Shown piece after piece: positions 48,852 to 60,944 of a stretch of DNA of 64,000 nt. Position 1 is the first letter of the stretch; the number at the start of each line of letters is the position of its first letter. Source of the stretch: Moringa oleifera (lineage: Eukaryota > Streptophyta > Magnoliopsida > Brassicales > Moringaceae); NCBI GenBank assembly GCA_021397835.1, contig JAJFZO010000363.1, positions 806,001-870,000 of the forward strand, given 5' to 3'. Made by a program: the position numbers and the translations under genes. Below the pieces are notes generated by a model, which saw only the letters and a list, made by a program, of their open reading frames with translations, had not been told where the DNA came from and made no database searches.

Positions 48852-49459
48852 CTAGTGCTGTGCAGGGGACTGATCCGGCTCCGGTGAATTGGGTACTGCG
48901 GTGTCCCGGAAAGCCGTACTACAGAACAAGCGGTAGAGTCCTCGACACAAATCACACGTCACAATTACGAGCCAAAAAGCCCACAGGACTAAGACTAAGC
49001 TCATCCATGCAATCACAGGGATTGCCAGCAAAAGAAGTAACACTGCGGCGAGAGCTAGAAACAAGAGGCTTACCTTGCCAACTACTAAATGGAAATCGGA
49101 GTTACAAGTTCGGAGTTTAACTTTGGCCACCGAACCCATGAAGTAAATCAACATGGCGACAAAGAATGCGACCATGAAGGTTTTATGTTTCTGAAATGGA
49201 GAATTACCAGTGGATTGATACTTCAATGGAAGAAGGCCGATTACTGCCATGAGCAGAAATGAGAATATCCGGTGCAACGCGGTTGGCATATCTTCTTCTT
49301 GCTGGCTTACCACCCTGTCATGACGACGAAACCGGAAAAGAGATTGCTTTCAGATTAAGTAAATAAATGCCTCTCTTTATACTCATTCACTGAAAGAAAA
49401 ACTTATAAGAAGAAAAATGTAAATGAAAAAGCTCACCCGTCCAAATCTGAATCGGACAT
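48852..49459 (-). CDS. Uncharacterised four-helix membrane protein, copy E
   Basis: Exon 1 (49459-49437, MSDSDLDG, the shortest) and exon 2 (49314-48852) join as GG|G to 161 residues. The N-terminus VVSQQEEDMPTALHR precedes helix 1 (IFSFLLMAVIGLLPL, with an unusual Pro). Helix 2 is MVAFFVAMLIYFMGSVA, helix 3 SLLFLALAAVLLLLLAI and helix 4 SLVLVLWAFWLVIVTCD. A duplicated LV makes helix 4 two residues longer than in copy B. Loop motifs are SPFQKHKTFM and IPVIAW. It is the closest relative of copy B but keeps the normal tail (CSTAFRDTAVPNSPEPDQSP). A canonical TATA box stands 49 bp before the ATG. It appears intact. Function is unknown. Confidence 0.82.
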
Positions 49460-49507
49460 CCTTTTTGGGTGTGTTTTTTGTGCAACTATCTAGACCTTCA
49501 AATCTAC

Positions 49508-49515
49508 TATTTATA
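49508..49515 (-). promoter_or_regulatory. TATA box of copy E
   Basis: The minus strand reads TATAAATA 49 bp upstream of the ATG at 49459. Confidence 0.7.
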
Positions 49516-49619
49516 AACCTTCTCGTTGTATCAGAATGTGGGCTACGTGTATCCGTCCATACACGCGTGCTCCTTGTTGGATTGGATTTTTGTGGCTGGG
49601 TAAACATCAAATTCATTTA

Positions 49620-52600
49620 TATTGATAATTTTTTTATTTAAATATTTTTTTTATAAATAACTTATTATACATCTATAATTTAAAAATTATATTATTAAAA
49701 ACATTTTTTCAAAAATTGTAAAATAAGATTAATATTTAATTTATAATTTAATTTTATTTAAATTATATTTAATTAATAATAAAATTAAATATAATAAATA
49801 TTTTATTTAAACTAATTAATTAATATTATAATATTATTAATTAATTAAATTATTGACATAATATTTATTATATTACTTTAATATAAATAAATAAAAATAA
49901 AAAATTGATATTAAAATATTTCAAATTATTTTTTATTTATTAAAAATATTAAATTTTATGGATAAGATTAAGACAGGGTTTAGAGGATGGATGTATAAAG
50001 TGAGGAATTAATTAAGCAAGCAGAGAGTAATTAAATTTTATGGATAAGACTAAGACATGGGCTTGTGCATGGAATCAATTAAGCAAGCAGAGAGTAAACC
50101 TGGCTAGATTCGGTAAGAACATTTCATGGCATGCACACGCCCCACCGAATATTGGCAATGGCCTAAGACACTCTCAAATGTTGTTTGTGCATTAACAACT
50201 TTTGATTTGTTTTTTCTTAAATTATATTTAAAAAAATATTTTAATATATATTATATTATTATAAAAAGCATATTATTAAAAATTTTAAAATAAATTTAAT
50301 GTTTAATATATAATTTAATTTATTTAAATTATTAATATTAATTAAATATTTAATAAATAGTGAATTAAATATAATTTATATTTATTTAAAATAAATTAAT
50401 AAAAAATTAAAATCTAAAATATTTTTATTTAAAAATTTAATTAATATTATATTTATTGATCGTTATTGTTTAATATGATTAAAAAATATTTGTAACACTA
50501 ATTTACCATAATAATAAATTAGAGATGAAAAAAAATTGATGTACAATATTTTAAACAAATTCTCTTTTAACACAAAAATGAAATTAAATTTAGTGCACAA
50601 GATTGGAGAAGGCCTAAGGGATCCACTACATTTTACTCAATTCCATCATCATACTTGTTTTTTGAATTTATGATATTATTTCATGATTATGTTTTTTAAA
50701 AAATAAATGCCGATGTAATTTAAGAATTAGTATCATATGCATATTAAACTATATTGATCTTTTAATAAAATCACTACATGTAGTAATTTTTAAAAATTAA
50801 TAATTTATTTTTTAAAAAATTATATTAATATTGTAAATTGTCAAAAAAAGTGATTAAGTGTTTATAAATATTAAAATACAAAGAAAATTATCTCTCAGTA
50901 AGATTTATTATGCAGCACTAACTATAAAAATATTTTATTTCATCTTTTAGTAAATCAATTTAAAAGCTCGTTTTAAAAATTGTTATAAATGTTCATATTA
51001 ACGTAAAAGAAATCGAACTATGGTAAAAAATAAAAAAAAAACTTTTGATTATTAGAAATATTTATTATTAATGTTATATTATTTAAAATTTATAATTAAT
51101 TATAAAAAATTAATTCATAAATCAAAAAGTTTTTAAATGTGATGGATCAATTTGAAGTATAAAATTTATTTGAATTATTTTATTAATTTTATATAATTAT
51201 TCAAATTAAAATTTAAATAAAAATAAATTTAAGTTTAAATGAATAATAAAAAAATTAAAATTAAAATTTGACTTAACTTGCTGTGAGGGAAATATACTTA
51301 TCCTAAAGAAAAGTATTAGCTAAAACAATATGTCAATGTCTTTAGTAAACTAAAGTTATTGTTTATTGGCTGTTTTGCTTTAATTTTTTTATACAAAACA
51401 AAAATTAAATTAAAGATTTAGTTATGATAATAAATAAATTTTATATATCTTTATCCATGAATCATTTTCTCATATTTGTTCAATTAAAAATAACAATCAA
51501 AATAAAATAAAATAAAATATTAAAAATAAAAATTAGAGCATTGGATACGTTTTGTCAAGAGATCTAATGACCAAATCATGTTGTGGAAATAAGAAAAACA
51601 CTCTTTTGAATGAAACAAAATTAAAGATATAATTTTTATATATTTTTATTTAAAATATATTTTTTTAATCTTTTCTTTATTTAAATGAAAATTTTGATAA
51701 AAGTTATAAATATATGAATAAAAGTTATATTATATATAATTAATAATCTATAAAAAAAGAGTAAAGTATAAAAATTAAAAAAAAAAAGTGAAGAAGGGTC
51801 CTTTTTTACGCATTGCTTTTCTTGTGATGTAAGATAATAATTATTATTTTTTAATTGGTAGAGATGACTGAGTGTATTAAGCATCGGATTGCTATTCCTT
51901 TATAAGAATTATTAGTAGAAGGTTCCAATTCTTCTTTTTCGTTTCTTTCTTCATAATGTGAAATAGATAAAATTTTAATAATATTATAATATTTATAAAA
52001 ATCAAGCAAAAAATCTCTTATTTTTTTAATTCTTCACATCTTAAATCGTTAAATAGAAATCTGAAGATGAAGAAAGTAACAAAAAATATCACTATTGTAT
52101 AAGCAAAGAGTTTGAGAGTAAGTATTACACAATCTCCAAGATCTTTTCTTTATTTAGGGTAAAATGAGAACAGATTCTTTATCTTTATTTCACAAATGCT
52201 ATTTATTTTGACACCTAAAAAATAATTGCTATAAATTAAATCAAATAAAAAATATTTAATTTTTTGAAAATTCATTCCTAAGAAGATAAGAGTTGAGTCA
52301 TCTCTATTACAACATTTTTTTTTATACTAACAATTAAGTATTGTGTTATTTTAATTGAATTATATGTAATGATCCATAAAATAAAGGTGCTCTAGGCTTC
52401 ATATTCTTTGTTCTGATGTGTAATTATAAAATAAAATAATAAAATAAAATCTTAAATTAAAAAAAAACAATAAAAAAAACAACAAAAATTATTTTCTTTA
52501 TCATATATATATTTATATATTTATAACGGGAATAACGAAACCTTGCAGTCTGTACACAGACTTGTATAACTCATTTCTTTTTCAAGTGTGCTTATCACAT

Positions 52601-53150
52601 CCTCATACTACTTATCATCGTGATTAGTGGTTGCCCTAACTGCTGTGAAAACCCAATGCACTCGTGTCTTCACTTTGGCTCATTGTCACCTAGTGGGACG
52701 CCACCGACAAGGAAAAAACGACAAAGGCCACCTCACCAATTCAAAAAGGAAAAAAATACACGAAGAACAAAGAAGGACCTCTCTTTTCCGTGTGCTTTAT
52801 GGGGCAGAAACTATATCTGAATTTGGGACTTCTCTGCCCTTTTGTTTTTTTTTTTTTTTGAACTTTTTCTGATCAGTGTTTGCTTTTGGCTTATTCGGTG
52901 ATGGACAAAACGCGAGAACTGAAGCACGATAAAGTAATGGTTCACGGCAATATGCACAGAGATTCGACGGTTGAAGCAGCATCCTTCATTTATTTAAATT
53001 TATAAATATAAAAAAAAATTAAAACACCAGTTTATCATTTAATAGATAGCGCTTCCAGAGTGACTTTCATCTTGAAAATCATATGGCTACTCCACAACCA
53101 CAAGACTTGCTTATGATCATCTGGAACTCTGAAGAGCAGTGAGCTCTTTT
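49620..53150. other. AT-rich DNA between copies E and F, no gene seen
   Basis: Mostly A/T low-complexity sequence. A direct repeat of about 70 bp lies at 49953-50097 (AATTAAGCAAGCAGAGAGTA in both halves). A GC-richer stretch at about 52540-52980 has only short frames with no recognisable product. Confidence 0.5.
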
Positions 53151-53199
53151 ACACAAGATTCTTTCCCCACATCATCACACCATCGATCATAGCATTAGA

Positions 53200-53340
53200 T
53201 AGCATCACATGGAACGTCCACCTGTATGCTAAACTACACCTGCCTGCTGCCGGATCTACGCCTCCAATCAACCAACACCCCGTGTGGCCCAACCCAATGC
53301 ACACTTGCAGTAGTCTAATGTCAATTTGTACAATACAATA
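53200..53340. repeat. Partial 3' module downstream of copy F
   Basis: GTGTGGCCCAACCCAATGCA and CACTTGCAGTAGTC match the right end of the module at 25280-25500. The left part is divergent or missing. Confidence 0.6.
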
Positions 53341-53363
53341 ATTATACAATAAGCTTGACAAAG

Positions 53364-53993
53364 CTATGCCGGGGACTCATTCGGCTCCTGGAGATTTTGT
53401 ACAGCGATGTCCTTGGAGGCCTTGTTATACAAAAAGCAGTAGAGCCCTTGATAGGTGTCATATGCCACGATTACAAGCCAAAAAGCCCATAGGACTAAAC
53501 TGATCCACCCAATTATGGGGATTAAAGGGAACAGAAGTAAAATGACTGCAAGAGCCAGAAACAAGACACTTATCTTACCCACTATTAAATAATAGTCGGA
53601 TTTACGAGTTTGAAGTTTGAATTTAGTGATCAACGCCACGAAATACATAAAAATGGCAATAAAGAACGTGAGCATGGTGGTCTGATGTGTGTCGAATGGG
53701 GAGGTACCGATAGATTGATACTTCACTTGAAGGAGGCTGATTAGTGCCATCACCATAAATAAGAAGACCCCTTGAACTGCCCCTGGGAGATCTCCTTCTC
53801 CCTCGTTTAAGCTGTTAACAAGAAAAAAAGAAAGATATTACTAACGAAGTAAATTTGACCAGTTGAAACAATCACCTGTGATCTTCAAAAGAAATTGTTT
53901 TTTTCTTTAAAAAAAAAAGAAGAAAAAGGCTGATGTAAATGAAATAGTTTACCTGTCTAAATGATCGTGATCCCCCAAGCCGGGGTTAGACAT
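53364..53993 (-). CDS. Uncharacterised four-helix membrane protein, copy F
   Basis: Exon 1 (53993-53953, MSNPGLGDHDHLD) and exon 2 (53811-53364) join as AG|C to 162 residues. The N-terminus is polar and acidic (LNEGEGDLPG). Helices lie at about residues 28-43, 60-77, 94-113 and 114-133, with SPFDTHQTTM between 1 and 2 and IPIIGW between 3 and 4. The tail NLQEPNESPA resembles those of A, C, D and E. The frame and splice sites are intact. The TATA-like element is CATAAATA (minus strand, 54044-54051), one base from the version in C and E. Upstream promoter DNA is tandemly duplicated (54085-54430). It is the best template for what copy C looked like before its deletion. Confidence 0.82.
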
Positions 53994-54084
53994 CTTTTTA
54001 GTGCGTTTTCCTTTGTTTCTACAACTTTCTTGTGCCTAAAGCATATTTATGCTAACCAGGAAAAGCTGTGCTAATTTTTATAAT

Positions 54085-54430
54085 GATGTCTCACGACCTT
54101 GTACTTTCCCATATATATTTATATAGATAAAACAGTTCCTGTAAGAAAAAGAATGGTCTGTGACTGCTGCGGGAGATACGACACCACAGCTTTTTGGACC
54201 TAGAGGTCCAGACAGAATAAAATCAACTGATACTATGGTTGGACAAAGAATCTCCCTTTTATTTTGCATATATCTTCATGTAGATGAAACAATTCATGTA
54301 AGAAAAAAAAAAGAAAAAGAATGGTCTTAATTGCTGCGGAAGATCCCACAGCTTCATGGACCGTATAGAGTAGACAAAAGGAAGCAATATAAAATCAACT
54401 GATACTGGCTGGCTCGGACAAGAATCTCCC
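54085..54430. repeat. Tandem duplication of copy F promoter DNA
   Basis: Two units of about 170 bp (about 54090-54257 and 54258-54430) share GATAAAACAGTTCCTGTAAG or a near match, GAATGGTCT, CACAGCTT, AAAATCAACTGATACT and GACAAAGAATCTCCC or a near match. One unit is also found upstream of copy C (40670-40810). Confidence 0.85.
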
Positions 54431-55476
54431 TTTTTCTCACCTTCCCTGAGCAAACATGGCTCTTTAATGGGGAACTTCCGTTTTCCAGCATCCATACATA
54501 TAACATTACAAAAATAACTTGCTTCTTTCATACATTTTTTTTAACCCTTTTTAGGTATTTTTGGACTAAATTATCCTTAACAGAAAGTGAGCAATTACAT
54601 TTTTGCCCACTAAAAAAATACAAAAGTCAAAACCTAATGTTTTCTCTTTTTTTAACAGTGTTTTTGTCTCTCTTCTTCGTACCTCTTGCAAACATTTTCA
54701 CAAAGTTTAAGTAATTTTGTGTTTGTTTTTATAAATTAATTATCCAAAAATATCGAATAGCTACCAAAAGTATTAGAAATCTATAAAAGTATATTTTGAA
54801 ACGATTATATTAGCACGAAGTTTGAATTTTTTGCATTTTAGATATTTACGAACCAAATTTTTCTACAACGTCTAATTCTCTATTTTTTTGCATGTTTAAT
54901 TTTATTTTATGTATGTGAAAACTTAATTAAATGCTTTTGTTGTATTTTAAATTATTTAAATTGTTAGTTTATAAATTTTTAATGTCCGAGTATATTGATG
55001 TGTCTTTTTCTCATTTTTTTTGATACTTCAAAGTCGATGAATTTGTTTGAGAACATTAATGTGCATATACTACATTTTGCTCTTTAATTTATAGTTCTTG
55101 AGTTTGAATTCTGTAAATATTGCTAACTTGGATTTAAATCATGAGAACCATAATATGTTATTAAAAATCGTAATAACTTGTAGGAAATCGTTTTTTTTTC
55201 ATAAATTCATACTTATTTATTCCATTTTCATATTGAGTTTTTTATTCCGTAACAACATTTCAAGTTTCGTATTAAGTTTTATCATTTCATATAAATATTT
55301 TAGGTTTCGTGGTAATATTTGTAATTTCGTATCAATTTTTTGGGTTTCGTGGCAATCTTTGTAAGTTCGTATCAACATTTGAAATTCCATGGCGATCTTC
55401 GTAATTTTGTATCTTCATTTTATAAATCGTTAATATCTTCATCTACTTTCATGATATATTTTTTTTCACTGTACAG

Positions 55477-58400
55477 ATGAAAGATGTTACTGAGAAATAT
55501 TTGATCCCTAGAGAGAGTTGGAAGTCTTCAACAAGAATATTGAAACACTATGACACTTGTGTTGTATTAAATATAAAACGTGTTTTGAATGACTCGTAGA
55601 GGCAGAAGTTCAATGTCACCTTCCTTGGTTACTTGTTAGAAGTGAGAAGGATTTTATATTTTATGGTTTAGTCATCCATAATTTACTACTTCGAGAGATT
55701 GAGCAACCTAATGATTATGTTTTGGTAAGAAAGAATTTTGTTTAATTACTGGATTGAGATATGGAGAGTTATCAGGAACAAATTTGATTGCACCGAATTC
55801 GTTTAGCGTCCATGTTAAGTGTTTTGATGAGAAGGATAAGATCATCACTAGTTTTATAGTCAAAACTATTTGAAGGAGAAGTTAGTGAAGATTCAGACGA
55901 TGTAGTAAAGCTTACCTTGATTTACTTGCTCAATACTCTTATCAAAGGTCATGATGAGCGACATCATGTCCCTCAGTGACAGTTCCATCTTTTTGATAAC
56001 CTAAAAGCATTCAATTGCTTTCCATGGGGTATTTTGGTGTATTGCAACTCACTGGTACAATTTAAAAAGGCCCTAACTACTCGAAATATTCAACAAGGTG
56101 AATTGTCATACAACATATATTGTTTTATATGGGCACTATAGGTAATTAAACTTGTTAGTTTTGTTTATTTTTATGTTTTCATTTACGTTTTGAAAAACTT
56201 TACAACACCTAACTTATCTTTTTATTTTTTATTCTAAGATTTTTACATTTGAGGTGATACTAGCATGAAGTAGTATACCACTAGGGTAGTAAGATCATCA
56301 TTGCCCAGAATTTATTTGGTAAAAATTTGAACAGAAGTTACATAGTGACCATTGCAATAAGATTTTTACAAATATAGTAAGTTTAAATTATTATCATTAC
56401 TGATTAAATCGTACATAATTTTCTAAGTTTGTAAGTGCTTTTTACATTTTGTAATATGATGTATAAAATAGTGTTTAATACATTATTTCATTAGATCATT
56501 CACACTATAGTGACAATATTTTCAAATCGTTACAACAATAGTGAAATCGTTGCATCATTTGCAATATCATTTCTAGATTCACTATTTTGGTGACATCGTT
56601 TTAAAATATTCGTTTCAATTTAGAAATTCGTGACAACATTTGCTCATTCTTGGTTATATTTTTCACAATTGTAGAATTATTAAGATGTAAGTAATTTTAT
56701 TTATAAAATTGGTACTTGAATTAATATTTGATTACTGTTTTAGATGACAGTCAAGATCAAACTTGAGTCGACTCTTACTGAATGTCAAACCTCGTATTAT
56801 GGGGGCTTGAGAAAAGTTTACTGCCCTTGCATCCAGGTGTGACAAAATAGTCTCAGGTCGATGAGTATAACAAGACTTCGACCAGTGAGGATGAGGAGGA
56901 TGATAAGAATATCTTCGCTAAAAGGAAAAAAAATCTTTCAAAATTGCCCGTAACTTTGTCAAAGGCATCCAAGGTGCACAAAACCTTTCATTTAATCAAT
57001 ATTGGTTATATACATAATAATATTATTATGATCATTATTTTTTTATAATTAATGGCTAATGAATTTGTTTGATTGATGATTAAATGCAGCGACGATCTAG
57101 ATACGTTGCTAGTTCCTGACTAAGAGATGATGATCATGATAATGAGGATATGAAGGGAAAAGGGAGGGAGAATGTTGGAGGAGAAAGAGAGGAGAGAATA
57201 CCTATAAAGAGGAAGGAGGAGGTTAGAGTAAAGAAGGGGAGAATAAAAACTACAATTATGAGTGAAGAATCTTAAGCTAAGAGGTCACAAATTAGGAGGC
57301 TAAAAAGGGATCCCAAAATTTACCTTCATCTGGATGCCTTAAAGGTGAAGGTAAATCTTATGGATATGAGAATGGTAAGGAATCACGTAGAGCTTATGGT
57401 TGCCATTTCCTCAATCCAACAAGCACTCTAACAAGTTGTGCTTTTTTATTGGGATCCTACACGCACTAAGACTGACACACACCACAATCGGGTAATTTCT
57501 TACTTATTTCTATCCATGATTATAAATTTTGGTACAAGATGCAAAATTAACTTTCGTTACAAGATTATACTAGAATCATTTCAAGAATAATTTATTGTTA
57601 AATTATGTTTCATTATAAGATATTTCATAGATCGATATAAGATTTTAATTTCAAAACATGAGTGTATTGAAATAGTTACTTTACTAAGTTTTGCTATTTT
57701 TAGTTAAAGATTTTTTTTTATTATCTCTTGCGAGGTGGTGATGATTCAGCTTTCAAAGCATACCCTCATGCTACTGTTGGCTAAGATTCTCAAGAGCACA
57801 TGAATGTAAGTGAGAATAAGGGTAAGGACGAGGCACATGAGGAGATTAATATGGCAATGCTCCATATTGGGGTAATTAAGATCATCATGGCAAATGATAC
57901 AAGAAATAGTGGTAGTATTAAGGTCGTCTGTCACAATGACTTGAATCAGGTGGTACAACCACTAGCGATAACAGGTGAGGAAGTGGAGGATGGGGGTGGA
58001 GCCATTGAGGCTAGAAGAGAGGCAATGGCATGCCTAGTGATCGTTCTAATTGAAAAAGATAATGTGATGCCAGTTTCTAGAAACCGTAGGTAATTTAGAG
58101 ATTTGTGTAGCCCTTATATCCACTCCAGTGAGAAAAAACATACTAGTTTGATCAGATGATTTATTCGAAGTTGCAGCTATATGAGGACATATGTAACGAA
58201 TACGAATCGTTTATGAAAGAACCATCAATGTCATAGTGAGTAAACTTATGTATATATTTTTTTATAAATATCATATAAATAACAAACTAACTTCTGTAAT
58301 GCAATGACAATGTACATATTGGTTATTTCGTCATTGTTGACTGATTTCACACATTTGAGCTCAATAATCAGTGGATAGATGATTCAGTATATCACACTTA

Positions 58401-59850
58401 CACCAAATTGTGTCTAGCTTATTTGATTTGTATCCAAGTGTATCATTTCATATCAAGTATTATAATTTAATGTCAAGTTATCGTTTATACATTTATACTT
58501 TCGAATTAAGTATTATGATTTTGTGCATAGGTTATATCATTTTGTATCAAGTATTATGATTTTGTATTTAGTTATTCGCCTCTACATATATATATATATT
58601 TGTATCTAGTATTGTGATTCATGCATAGGTCATATTATTTTGTGTCAAATGTTATGATTTCATGTCTAGTTATTTGTCTTTATATGTACATTTTTGGATC
58701 AAGTATTGTGATTTCATGTTTAGTTATTCGCTTTTACATGTATACTTTCGTATCAAATATTATGATTTCATGCTTTGGTTATATTATTTCGCATCAATAT
58801 TATGAGTTCGTGCCTAAATATTCGTTTTTATGTGTAAACCTCCGTATCAAGTATTATGATTCGTGTCTCTATTTATTATTTTATGGTATCATGATTTGAT
58901 TTTATAGCACAATGATGCTTATCTATACTTTCTATGAAAACGATAAAAGAAGTTTTTAACTATATATAAGTAAGATATATGTATTTGTGACTTTTTACTT
59001 TATATAAATTTTGAGAACTTTCATTAGTCTTTTCTGATTACATTGCTTTTTGTCTGTTATTTGACAATCTTTTCCATTTTTTTCTAAATGGTTTTGTATA
59101 CATATTTTTTTTATGCATATAATGAGTACTAAGTAGATGTAGATACTGATAGTTGTCCAATGAACTCAAAATAAGATACTCATAAATGGAAAGATGATTT
59201 TCTTGAGCGTGTATGTGGTACCTTTTGTGATGGCTGTCCACAATGGCACACTGCCAATAAGGTAAAATAAAATTATCTTAATTATTTTAAATAATTAATT
59301 TTAGCAATATTTCATCTTACTAACATATGATCAATTGCAACTGCTGATGCCATGTCACATTGGTAGAGTGCATTAGTTTCTTGTTGTCATCAACTTGCAA
59401 AAATTCAGTTTGCGCATCTATGACTTGTTTTGATAACATGTAGTAACAAAAGTGCAGATCCGACAGCAAAATTATTTTAAATTCATGTTCCCTAGTTTCT
59501 TATTAAGTGAGAGTTATTTTATTACCAAATCTGATGTCACAACTCCTACATTTTTATTGTCATGCACATTGCACCTAAAGTCTCAGGTCCCTTAGCAAAA
59601 AGTATTGTAAGTTTTAGCCACAGTAATTTATTTATATTTTTACTATTTTAAGTTTTTTTACAAGTATTAATTATCATATTTTTTTAATAGTAATTGCAAT
59701 CCTCATATGCATAGAGCATTTATTACCTGGCAAGCTATTGAAATACACCGACATCCAAATAGTAAAAATTAGAATGCACATGACTGTCTTGCTAACTTAA
59801 CTGATGAGAAAAACGATCCACTATGAGAGCTCATTTAAATTTTATTTTTT
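55477..59850 (+). pseudogene. DUF1985 and ULP1-like protease gene, broken
   Basis: The DUF1985 part starts near 55477. Pieces are FNVTFLGYLLEVRRILYF (about 55600-55665), TGLRYGELSGTN (about 55750) and FDNLKAFNCFPWGILVY (about 55990-56040), the last matching the family's F-YPWG core. They are in different frames with internal stops. A ULP1 (peptidase C48) remnant near 59345-59440 reads PCHI, then VH, a stop where Trp is expected, FLVVINLQKFSLRIYD. This fits the His box of the protease. A possible Cys box (HDC) lies near 59785. Introns are likely but cannot be fixed. Such genes are carried by some plant Mutator-like elements. Active copies may deconjugate ubiquitin-like proteins, but this one cannot. 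Confidence 0.65.
58395..58885 (+). repeat. Degenerate tandem repeats with AAGTATTATGAT core
   Basis: About eight copies of TATCAAGTATTATGATTT or close variants, spaced roughly 40-60 bp. They alternate with TTCATGTCTAGTTATTCG-like segments. The array lies in a non-coding part of the Mutator-like element. Confidence 0.8.
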
Positions 59851-60944
59851 ACACAATTATTTTGTATTATGTTTTTTTATGTCATATATAGAAAGTAATA
59901 TTGCATGAGGATAATTATTATACAATTTATATAAAAGATGTTACGAAACTAAACTAATTTTATGTTTAAGACTAAGAAAAAACGTAATGGGAATAATCAT
60001 GATATGATTTGATTAAAAGATGTTACAAAATTAAGATAATATTTTCATATTTAAAATAAAAAATAAATAAGATGTTACAAAATTAGACAATATCATATGA
60101 TTTTTATTAAAAAAATGCTACGAAACTATTGATAATTATTATACGATTTTATCAAAAGATACCACGTTCTATAAGACTTCTCACATTAACGGGATTGGTT
60201 ATCATTATATGATTTACTAATTTTATTATGATTTTTTTTAGCAATAGACGATTTATGAAAAACACTCATGAATTATAGATCTTCAATGTCGATATTGGTA
60301 TGCTCCTAGTGCATTACTTGTGGCAGTCTAAAATATATAATAAGTCAATAATATCAAAACATAACAAATCAATTGTTTACTTCCTAATTTTATAACAAAT
60401 CAATAATATCAAATACATTTTATATATCATAAGTCAATGAAATCATTATCAATTAAAGATAAACAAGTGGTGGCCATGTAATTCTGTGAGTTGTCCAATC
60501 ACACCATAATTGCAACATTTACAATGCAACTGGTCAGGCACATTCGATGATCAAAAATGACTTTCTTTATCATGATAGTGTGAATATGAGCATGTCAATC
60601 GATTATGTTTGTATTGGTTGCATCTAAAACATTTTCTTCAGCATATCCTCTCCCCACTAGAAGGTATTCTTTACTTCCTTAGATGACCCGTATGTTTACC
60701 ATTGTTTAGTGGTAACACAATAACCCTTTTGTTTTTTTCAGGCACATCCCAATCACACTTATCATAATTAAATAAATTAGCTTAGTGTATGTTGCTATTA
60801 AGTGCTCCTGTTTGTAGTAGTTAGAGTAAAGGATTATAATATCAATGTTACATTCCCTGTAAAAAATAAAAAAATGACAAAGTTACTAAAATAAGAAATG
60901 AAAATAAGAAAACATTATCTACAAATAATAAATGTCATTTGGAT

